A program made the position numbers and the translations under genes. This document shows, one piece after another, positions 38,699 through 44,960 of a stretch of 44,960 nt of DNA. Within the stretch, counting starts at the first letter, position 1. Every line of letters starts with the position of its first letter. The DNA is from Nitrospirota bacterium (GTDB taxonomy: Bacteria; Nitrospirota; JACRHJ01): assembly GCA_027328825.1 (NCBI GenBank), contig DAHWTK010000002.1, positions 1 through 44,960 on the forward strand, given 5' to 3'. The notes under the pieces were generated by a model, which searched no databases, was not told where the DNA came from, and saw only the letters and a list, made by a program, of their open reading frames with translations.

Positions 38699-39304
38699 AT
38701 GCTGAAATTTATTTTTGTATTGATTTTGCTTTTCCCGGTTGTCGCCAATGCGGAAGTTTTTATGTATCAGGATTCATCTGGACAGTGGCACGGTGTAAGC
38801 TCAAAAAACCAGGTGCCAGCGGAATATCAAAACCAGTTGAATAGCGTTATCGATAACGAACCGACGCCAACCCCAAGCCGGATTAAGGCACAAAAAGTTA
38901 AAGAAAAGAGAGAAGCCCGTCAGGAAAAATCACGGGAAGCGGTGCTGCAAAAAATTGAAGCAAAAGAAAAAAAAGACATCGATAACCAGAAGAAAAAAAT
39001 GAGAAATGACGCCATAGAAATTTTTAAACAATTTGCGCAGACCTTAATCGGCACAACGATATATACGTCTGTTTTAAACGGCGCTGGACAGATGCGGTTG
39101 GAACTGGTCGATTATAAAATCATAAGCCAGAAAGTCGATGTTAATTATTCGGATTTTTCAATGGAACGGTGGGCTGGTAACGCTTATTTCAAAGTCAAAT
39201 GGGATTGTTCTGATACTTCCTCGACAGGTTCGTATGTTACAGAATACGTGTCTCATCTCGATGAAGGAGCTTGGACGCCTTTTCAAAACCTGAAAGCCTA
39301 CTAA
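38699..39304 (+). CDS. Exported coiled-coil protein in the lysogeny operon
   Basis: A 201-aa protein behind AGGAGGCCGGAA. It has a signal peptide (MLKFIFVLILLFPVVANAEV), a DUF4124-like start of the mature part (VFMYQDSSGQWHGVSS), a Lys/Glu-rich coiled coil at residues 60-110, and a beta-rich C-terminal half. Being expressed with the repressor, it may change the lysogen envelope, for example to exclude related phages. Not proven. Confidence 0.7.
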   Translation: MLKFIFVLILLFPVVANAEVFMYQDSSGQWHGVSSKNQVPAEYQNQLNSVIDNEPTPTPSRIKAQKVKEKREARQEKSREAVLQKIEAKEKKDIDNQKKKMRNDAIEIFKQFAQTLIGTTIYTSVLNGAGQMRLELVDYKIISQKVDVNYSDFSMERWAGNAYFKVKWDCSDTSSTGSYVTEYVSHLDEGAWTPFQNLKAY

Positions 39305-39313
39305 GGAGCCTCT

Positions 39314-39679
39314 ATGCGCAAAATTTCTGCCATTATTTTTTTCTTTATCCTTGTTGTCTCGGCAAGTATCGCCCTTGCGTTCATAACTCCTGAAGAAGCG
39401 GCGCGGCATATCGGCGAGCGTCAGACCGTCTGCGGGACGGTCGTCAGCGCGCATTACGCATATAACCTCAATGGTCAGCCGACGTTCCTGAACCTCGACC
39501 AGCCCTATCCGAATCAGATTTTCACGATCGTAATCTGGGGCGATAACAGGGACAAATTCAAAACACCGCCGGAAACGCTCGAAGGACAAAAAATCTGTGT
39601 GACGGGAAAAATAAAAAACTATCGCGGCGGTCCGCAGATCATCGTCAGCAAGCCTTCCCAAATACGCATTAGTCAATGA
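39314..39679 (+). CDS. Exported OB-fold protein in the lysogeny operon
   Basis: A 121-aa protein with a signal peptide (MRKISAIIFFFILVVSASIA then LAFITP). The mature part IGERQTVCGTVVSAHYAYNL and FTIVIWGDNR, with CVTGKIKNYRGGPQIIV, is the pattern of the small exported OB-fold (tRNA-anticodon-like) family found in many bacteria. Its stop overlaps the integrase start (ATGA). Probably a lysogeny-expressed envelope protein; function unknown. Confidence 0.7.
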   Translation: MRKISAIIFFFILVVSASIALAFITPEEAARHIGERQTVCGTVVSAHYAYNLNGQPTFLNLDQPYPNQIFTIVIWGDNRDKFKTPPETLEGQKICVTGKIKNYRGGPQIIVSKPSQIRISQ

Positions 39680-40761
39680 GCGTCCGCGAGAAAAACGGCC
39701 GTCTCGTCATCGACTGCTACCCGCACGGGAAGCACGGACGGCGTCTCCAGCGCGTCCTACCGGAGGGAACCTCGAAGGCCGACGCGCGGGCTATTCACGA
39801 CTCGCTGATGGGAATGAAAGGCGCGCTCCCGGAACTACCGAAGGATGGGACGCTCCGGGAGCTTTATCCGCGCTTCGAACGCCACGTAAAAATGTTTTTC
39901 AAAGGGTCCGAGAAGGATTATGCGAGCGTATTCAAAAACCGGCTCCTGCCGTATTTCGGAAAGTTGAGGCTGTCGGAAATCACCTCGGATTACATCGCGG
40001 CGTATCAGTCGAAAAGAAGCGCGGAGAAAAAGAAAAACGGCGAATTATACAGCACGAAGACAATCAACAACGAAATCATGATCCTTCGCTCCCTCATGAA
40101 ATGGGGCGCCGAGGAGCGGCTGTGCGAGCCGCTTCCGCGAGTCCGAATGCTGAAGTATACGAGGCCGCTTCCGAAGGTCCTGGGGCCGAAAGACATGTCA
40201 AGAATAATCTCCTGTGCGGACGACCTGCACAGGCCGCTTTTCACGCTCCTGTATGTCCTGGGACTACGTTTCGGGGAGGCGACGGCGCTCGCCTGGGAAG
40301 ATGTGAACTGGTCTGCCCGTGCAATCATTATCCGAAAGGCGAAGGGAAACAAGACGCGCGCGCTGCCTCTGGACAATGACCTGACCGCGACGCTGAAAGC
40401 GCTGTGGGAGAATGCACGGCGACCAGCGCGCGGGTATGTCTTTGTAAGCCCCAGGACGGGGAAGCGGATAAAAGACATCAGGAAGGCAATACGGCGGGCC
40501 TGCAAAGCGGCGGGGATAGACCAGCACGTCAACCCGCACCTTTTCCGGCACAGCGGGGCAACGCAGACGCTCGCGGAGTCCGGCGACCTCCGCGCCGTCC
40601 AGAATCTACTCGGGCATGCCTCCATCGGCACGACCGAGATTTACACGCACCTGAACCTCGAGCATCTCAGAGGAAAGATAGTGAGAATCACTACTACCGG
40701 GGAACCCATGAAAAATGAAAATAATTCGGAAGTTGGAACAGAAACGGGAGGGAACTCATAA
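39676..40761 (+). CDS. int: Phage integrase, tyrosine recombinase
   Basis: A 361-aa integrase. It has an N-terminal arm-binding region, a core-binding domain near 60-160 (GTLRELYPRFERHVKMFFKG), and a catalytic domain with Arg in LGLRFGEATALAWED, Lys in KGNKTRALPL, His-Arg in HLFRHSGATQTL, His in LGHASIGTTEIY and that Tyr. It is last in the rightward lysogeny operon and adjacent to attP. The stop codon TAA is formed by the anticodon loop sequence CTCATAA of the tRNA-derived core, so its C-terminus lies within attP. Confidence 0.9.
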   Translation: MSVREKNGRLVIDCYPHGKHGRRLQRVLPEGTSKADARAIHDSLMGMKGALPELPKDGTLRELYPRFERHVKMFFKGSEKDYASVFKNRLLPYFGKLRLSEITSDYIAAYQSKRSAEKKKNGELYSTKTINNEIMILRSLMKWGAEERLCEPLPRVRMLKYTRPLPKVLGPKDMSRIISCADDLHRPLFTLLYVLGLRFGEATALAWEDVNWSARAIIIRKAKGNKTRALPLDNDLTATLKALWENARRPARGYVFVSPRTGKRIKDIRKAIRRACKAAGIDQHVNPHLFRHSGATQTLAESGDLRAVQNLLGHASIGTTEIYTHLNLEHLRGKIVRITTTGEPMKNENNSEVGTETGGNS

Positions 40762-40799
40762 CCCGAAGGCCGCAGGTTCAAATCCTGCCCCCGCTACCA
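40755..40799 (+). other. attP core: 3' part of a Met(CAT) tRNA, probably initiator
   Basis: Starts with the anticodon loop CTCATAA, then CCCGAAGG, T arm GCAGG-TTCAAAT-CCTGC, acceptor strand CCCCGCT, A and an encoded CCA. The run CTCATAACCCGAAGG is the hallmark of initiator tRNA-Met. The 5' half is absent: upstream bases are integrase coding sequence. This is the usual form of a phage attP that repairs a host tRNA on integration. Confidence 0.85.
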
Positions 40800-40807
40800 A
40801 ACAAATC

Positions 40808-40846
40808 AAGGGGTTAGCCTTAAAAAGCTAACCCCTTATTTTTTCT
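40808..40846. terminator. Hairpin terminator between integrase/attP and tail hub
   Basis: AAGGGGTTAGC pairs perfectly with GCTAACCCCTT (11 bp), with a loop of 8 and a plus-strand tail ATTTTTTCT. It ends the rightward lysogeny transcript. The minus-strand tail (GATTTGTTTGG) is weaker, but it may also stop the late operon coming from the right edge. Confidence 0.8.
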
Positions 40847-40876
40847 CGACTTCACTACTTTTCACTACCATCCGCC

Positions 40877-43800
40877 TCAATACGTCCGCGACGTGAACTC
40901 CACGCTGTGAATCCGCTTCGATTTGCCGGAGCCGGGATAGTATTTCAGGTTCTCGGTCTCGGCCATGAGCGCGTTGAAATTGAATGCCGGGGCGTCGTGG
41001 GTCAGGGCGAGGTCGTCAAACCGTTCGACCGCGACCACCTGCGAGAAACCCGTCCAGGCAATCCTGAAATGCCGCTTTATGTAAAACCCGATGTAGAAAT
41101 CGCGTAAGTCCTTGGCCATGGCCATCGTCGGGACGAACTCCATCAGCTCCCATTCGGTCTTGCGCTTGATGCCGATCACCGACACGCTCGTCGGGTCTCC
41201 GTTCAAGGGATAAGCGGTTGAGGCGTCGCAGTTGCCCATACAGACCTGTATCCAGCTTTGGCTGCCCGGCTCCTGCTTCCAGTACGGCGAGCCTTTCTTC
41301 CAGTCCGGTTGAAAACTGATTTTCATGTCGTTTATGATTTCGTCCTTCGGCGTAACCGATACGCTTACACTCCTGAACTTCATCATCGCCTTTGTGACGG
41401 AAAGCTGGCTCGCGCCGGCGGTAAGATCCCTGAACTTCGCCTTGAACGTCGCCCCTTCCATCCATATCCTCGTACGGCACTGGAAGGCGAGCCGGGCGAT
41501 CATGGTCTTGAAGCTGACCGGTTTCGATATTACCATCTCGAAGAAGTAGCCGCCGGAAATCGCCGCAAGCTGAGAGGCGCGCACTGCCGCGAAGCTCGTC
41601 AAATCGCAACATCCTTTCGGCGCGCCGAAGTTCTGTATAAAATGCGAGATCACGTCTATCGGGACCTCAATGCGCGCGTTCGGCGTCCCGGTATAAGTGC
41701 CGTTCGCGTCGTCCTCGTAGCCCGCCACGTCGCAGGTTATTTTCGTGCCGATAATCCAGTCCGCCGCCGACCGGCCCTCAAGCCCCACGCCCGTCGCGGG
41801 CGAGGCGGCATTATACGGGACGTAGAAGACCTCGACCCAGTGTTCATAACAATACGCCGCCGCGCTACCGGAAGAAAAGGTAAAACGAATCGACATGTTA
41901 TTAAAAGCCGCCCAATTCACCGCTCCGTTGCATTGCAGGTCCCTCCAGGCGGTTGCCATCGACGAGCCGCCGCCCTGAGCGTAAAGGCCGTTAAATATGC
42001 CGCCCAGAATGGTGCTGCGGCCTGTCCCGTTATATGTCGCCTGGCCGATGTTGGAGCACAGCCTTGCGCCGACGATGTATCCGTCGTCGGAAACCGGGAA
42101 AGAATTTGTCGTATCGACGTAACCGTCTGTGGCGATTATCCCGCACCCGGCGTTATTAGTCTTGTCGCATAAAGCTGTGGCGACCCCGGCTGCCGGAGCA
42201 TCAAAATTATCAACGACTGCGTCCTGCCATACCATCTTCGTTTGCACCGGATAAATGCCTCCGGTATAGCTTCCGGTGGCGAGCGCGGTATGGCTGATAC
42301 TGAAGACGTCCAGATAATTGGAGCCGTTGTCGAGGATTAAAAACCAGTTATTATTCGAGTCCAGGAAGGCGTATCCCGCCCATTGGTTGGAATACCAACG
42401 GGGATTAATGGACGATGTCCAGCGCGTTGAACTGCTTGCATATCCCTGACCGGTCCACTGGCTGTTCTTGTGCGAGTGGCTGCCCTGGCTGACGCTCTGG
42501 TCGATGGATTTCGTAATATAAAATTTGGAGCTGAAAGCCAATGTCGCCTTGCCGTTATTGTTAGTGTTGATAGTTACAGCACCGTTCTGGCCGTTGACTA
42601 CCCGGACGCCGTCTACATAGACGTTTCCGATGCTCTTCACGGGATGCCCGGCGACCAGATACTCATAAGACGGGATCACCTGGAAAACCACGTCGCCCAT
42701 CTGGTGGGATAAGGCCTGCGTCCCATTCTGGGCGCGCATGACGCCGGAAAGAACGCCGGAAGCGGATATGGATGTGTAGGTTATCTGTTCGTCGCCCACC
42801 TGGAGCGTGCCGGACGGCAGAAACGGTATCTCGTTGGGGGCGCAGGTTAATATCCACGCATATAACTGCTTGGCGTCAACGGCTGCGACCAGCGTCGAGA
42901 GCGCCCCGGCCACGACCGCCGGGCATGGGACGTTTTTCACGTTGCCGTAGATGATGTTCTCGCCCCTGTTGTAGGCTTCCGGGTCGGCATACGGCCAGTT
43001 GGTCGGGCTGATTTTGTTGCAGACGCCGTCGGAATTGGCGTCGTATTTCTCGATAAGGGAGACAAGATCGAGCTCGATCTTCTCCTCGTCGTAGGACGCG
43101 ATGTCAGAGACGACGAAGCTGTCGTAATAGAGTTTGTCGGAGTCGGTCGTCCCCGCGAACCAGTGATATACGTCCACCTGGACGGTCAGCGGGTCTATTC
43201 CGGCAAAGTAACTCGAAAACGGAGTCCCGGTATTCGCGAGCGTGAGTTTCCAGTCGGCGGTGTCGAACTGGAGGGGGTCCGGGTTCACCTGCTTGTAAAT
43301 CGGTTGCCAGGCCAGAACAAGTGGCTCATAGGCTTGCGCGCCGGTATTCCATGGGCCGTCAGAGACAAAAATCTGGCCAGGACTTCCGCCCTCGAAAAGC
43401 GTGAGGTCGTCCCACCAGGCGGTACCGACACCGTAAATATCGAGACGCAGTTGTAACTGTGTCGTCGTGGGCTGTGTCGTCCACGCATAAATCACATGTT
43501 GCCAGCCAGAATTAACCGAAATTGGAGGGGTTGGAGGGGACGGAATATCTTTTACCACGTTTCCGGAAGCATCCCACTCTATTGCCCGAAGATACGTAGC
43601 GCCCCCGCTTATAGCCTGTGGAACGTAAACCCACCCTGAATAAATATATTCCGTAGAAGGATTGACGGGGACGTTCTTAGCCGACGCCAGATAATTATCT
43701 CCACTGGTAGGTGCCGAGAGTTTAACGGAAGCTTTCCCGTTGTGAAAAGTTGCGATATCGAGGATGGCCGTTAAAGCATTGAATGATGTCCAACCTGCGA

Positions 43801-43918
43801 GACCAAACTCGAATCCACCGTTTGACAGAAGATTATTAAAAGTAAAGCAAATCAATGTCCGCGGATTATTGCCGGCCTTGTTCATTCCCGTCTGAAATGC
43901 GGCGGTGGGCGTTTTCAT
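40877..43918 (-). CDS. Tail hub/tip protein with carbohydrate-binding-like domain
   Basis: A 1013-aa protein. Residues 30-180 form a CBM4/9-like jelly-roll (LLSNGGFEFGLAGWTSFNAL, GTAWWDDLTLFEGG). The following part has a phage hub layout (DPLTVQVDVYHWFAGTTDSD, a central beta region with GDEQITYTSISASGVLSGVM), and the C-terminal third has CDVAGYEDDANGTYTGTPNA then RIEVPIDVISHFIQNFG, seen in tail-tip proteins. Start codon overlaps the distal-tail gene stop (TAATG). The glycan-binding-like module suggests host-surface recognition. It is the last late gene before attP. Confidence 0.65.
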   Translation of the reverse strand: MKTPTAAFQTGMNKAGNNPRTLICFTFNNLLSNGGFEFGLAGWTSFNALTAILDIATFHNGKASVKLSAPTSGDNYLASAKNVPVNPSTEYIYSGWVYVPQAISGGATYLRAIEWDASGNVVKDIPSPPTPPISVNSGWQHVIYAWTTQPTTTQLQLRLDIYGVGTAWWDDLTLFEGGSPGQIFVSDGPWNTGAQAYEPLVLAWQPIYKQVNPDPLQFDTADWKLTLANTGTPFSSYFAGIDPLTVQVDVYHWFAGTTDSDKLYYDSFVVSDIASYDEEKIELDLVSLIEKYDANSDGVCNKISPTNWPYADPEAYNRGENIIYGNVKNVPCPAVVAGALSTLVAAVDAKQLYAWILTCAPNEIPFLPSGTLQVGDEQITYTSISASGVLSGVMRAQNGTQALSHQMGDVVFQVIPSYEYLVAGHPVKSIGNVYVDGVRVVNGQNGAVTINTNNNGKATLAFSSKFYITKSIDQSVSQGSHSHKNSQWTGQGYASSSTRWTSSINPRWYSNQWAGYAFLDSNNNWFLILDNGSNYLDVFSISHTALATGSYTGGIYPVQTKMVWQDAVVDNFDAPAAGVATALCDKTNNAGCGIIATDGYVDTTNSFPVSDDGYIVGARLCSNIGQATYNGTGRSTILGGIFNGLYAQGGGSSMATAWRDLQCNGAVNWAAFNNMSIRFTFSSGSAAAYCYEHWVEVFYVPYNAASPATGVGLEGRSAADWIIGTKITCDVAGYEDDANGTYTGTPNARIEVPIDVISHFIQNFGAPKGCCDLTSFAAVRASQLAAISGGYFFEMVISKPVSFKTMIARLAFQCRTRIWMEGATFKAKFRDLTAGASQLSVTKAMMKFRSVSVSVTPKDEIINDMKISFQPDWKKGSPYWKQEPGSQSWIQVCMGNCDASTAYPLNGDPTSVSVIGIKRKTEWELMEFVPTMAMAKDLRDFYIGFYIKRHFRIAWTGFSQVVAVERFDDLALTHDAPAFNFNALMAETENLKYYPGSGKSKRIHSVEFTSRTY

Positions 43919-44367
43919 TACTGATAGTTCTCCTCAATAAGCTCGAAGGAGATGTTGACGTAAAGATAATCCGGGTCGGCAGGTTTCAGGTCGCCGCTGT
44001 GGAACCTGACGTTATGCGCCGCCCCGGTCTCGTCCGTGAAGGAAAACTGGTTTAACTGCCTGCCGACACCAAGGTAAAAAGTAAAAAGCGTGTTATAATC
44101 GGCAACCGGCAAGTTCTCGAAAACCATCGGGTGAATAAGGGCAAGCGAGTAATTCGCCACCTGGTAGGTACCCGCCTCGGTAAGAGCGGCGACCGAATTG
44201 TCCAGCGTCTTCGGCGTAATCGGACGGCTCCTGCCGCGCGTGGGAACCCATGACGTGAGGCCCGCAAAGGCAAAGGTTATTCCGGACGGCTGGAAAAACG
44301 ACTGAGTCGACGCGCCGACATCACCCTGGATGCCAAAATTGCTTTGCTCGCTATCGAGTGGCGGCAT
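43918..44367 (-). CDS. Probable distal tail protein
   Basis: A 149-aa protein, start MPPLDSEQSNFGIQGDVGAS. It is beta-rich with the closing strand YVNISFELIEENYQ. TAATG overlaps join it to neighbours on both sides. Small size and position just before the hub fit a distal-tail or tail-tip adaptor. Assigned by context. Confidence 0.5.
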   Translation of the reverse strand: MPPLDSEQSNFGIQGDVGASTQSFFQPSGITFAFAGLTSWVPTRGRSRPITPKTLDNSVAALTEAGTYQVANYSLALIHPMVFENLPVADYNTLFTFYLGVGRQLNQFSFTDETGAAHNVRFHSGDLKPADPDYLYVNISFELIEENYQ

Positions 44368-44957
44368 TATTTTACTTCCCAGATTCGCTGATTAGAGAGC
44401 TTCCCATTCGCAAAAGTTGCAGAAGTCGAATAGACGGCAAGGACATTGTTGCCGCTATTCGCCCGTGCGTCAGCCGCATTTGTATACAACCTCATCCGCA
44501 TCGATAACAATTGATTCTGAGAATTATATGATGAGGAATCGAATGCAATGTTTTGCCTGCACAGCCCAAGGAGCCGGAGGGCCGTCGGGTTGCTCCAGGT
44601 GGTATCCACATCCCAGAGGCGCACGTTATCCGTGAACGTCCCGACAGCCGTGTTATTGTAAAACACGATGAGCTTGTATTCTCCGGCGGATGCAGGGGTC
44701 GTCGTGGCGTCGTAACCGGCAGAACTCTGGTTTGTAAATGTCCACACGACAGGCGTGGGGACATCGTTTATCCAGGTCTTGGTGCTGAATTTCGTCAGGT
44801 CGCAATTGGTGCGCGAGGAGGCGTCGGAATTTAACACATAGAAAGCCTCGTACATCGGCTTGTTTACAGTGTAGTCTGCCAGAGCGCAGACCGAAAGAGC
44901 GACGGCAATCATTATGGCAGCCATTCCTACGAGTAATCCACTTCTACGTTTTTTCAT
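44367..44957 (-). CDS. Exported tail-operon protein
   Basis: A 196-aa protein beginning three bases from the right window edge; its ribosome site is outside. It has an N-terminal signal (MKKRRSGLLVGMAAIMIAVA then LSVCALADYT) and a beta-rich mature part with WTFTNQSSAGYDATTTPASA and RLWDVDTTWSNPTALRL. The stop overlaps the distal-tail start. If the ends of the window were joined directly, the frame would continue from the tail fibre at the left edge, but no ribosome site would precede the ATG. An exported product in a tail operon is unusual; function unknown. Confidence 0.6.
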   Translation of the reverse strand: MKKRRSGLLVGMAAIMIAVALSVCALADYTVNKPMYEAFYVLNSDASSRTNCDLTKFSTKTWINDVPTPVVWTFTNQSSAGYDATTTPASAGEYKLIVFYNNTAVGTFTDNVRLWDVDTTWSNPTALRLLGLCRQNIAFDSSSYNSQNQLLSMRMRLYTNAADARANSGNNVLAVYSTSATFANGKLSNQRIWEVK

Positions 44958-44960
44958 CGT

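Larger units (their letters stand above)
40688..40868 (+). promoter_or_regulatory. Candidate integrase arm-type sites flanking attP
   Basis: TCACTAC occurs at 40688-40694, 40852-40858 and 40862-40868. The last two are 10 bp apart, and together they bracket the attP core. Short repeated arm sites on both sides are typical of tyrosine-integrase attP. Confidence 0.4.

Noticed and set aside
40755..40799. Functional tRNA-Met gene
   Set aside because: Only the 3' part is present; upstream sequence is integrase coding and cannot form the acceptor or D arms.
1..44960. Direct terminal repeats marking phage ends
   Set aside because: The first and last bases share no visible repeat.

Overview
The window is most of the genome of a temperate, long-tailed (siphovirus-like) phage. 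It has a tape-measure protein, a tail tube, frameshifted tail chaperones, a tail terminator, an HK97-type head and a GH108 lysozyme, and no sheath or baseplate wedge genes. The endolysin class and the many exported proteins point to a Gram-negative host. An exported tri-haem c-type cytochrome and dispersed host-type palindromic repeats suggest an anaerobic respirer of the Desulfobacterota/Nitrospirota kind; that host guess is inference only.

Layout: (1) 38205-38233 is the lysis-lysogeny switch. A leftward promoter with an operator inside its spacer drives the early operon: Cro-like and CII-like regulators, a tyrosine recombinase, an SSB-like protein, primase, replicative helicase, an iteron-rich probable origin (28430-28711), a second recombinase, small P-loop, ASCH and DUF488 genes, and a DNA-modification trio (ParB-like, Mom-like, and zinc-finger/HTH protein). 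It ends at a hairpin terminator (22421-22447). (2) A near-consensus promoter (22334-22361), flanked by 14-bp direct repeats, starts the late leftward operon. This holds a tRNA-Gly-like gene, terminases, portal-MuF, protease/scaffold, decoration protein, capsid, a lysis and exported-protein cassette (about 12.8-7.9 kb), head-tail connectors, tail tube, G/GT chaperones, tape measure and a tail fibre that runs off the left edge. (3) The right edge carries the rest of the tail module (exported protein, distal tail protein, 1013-aa hub), also leftward. (4) A short rightward lysogeny operon (38268-40761) holds the repressor, two exported proteins and the integrase. It ends in an attP made of the 3' part of a Met(CAT) tRNA, followed by a strong hairpin terminator shared with the converging tail genes.

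Because tail genes lie at both window edges and an apparently unsplit attP sits between integrase and tail hub, the sequence reads best as a circular or circularly permuted phage genome opened inside the tail module, probably with a little missing there.

The main surprises are: a translationally coupled cassette of exported proteins with a tri-haem cytochrome inside the virion operon; Sec-type signal peptides on a tail fibre and apparently on the large terminase; about 19 host-style palindromic repeats of at least three families, many translated in frame inside phage proteins; a Mom-like modification enzyme behind a zinc-ribbon/Mor-like gene; a degenerate tRNA-Gly(ACC)-like gene; and three intact tyrosine recombinases.
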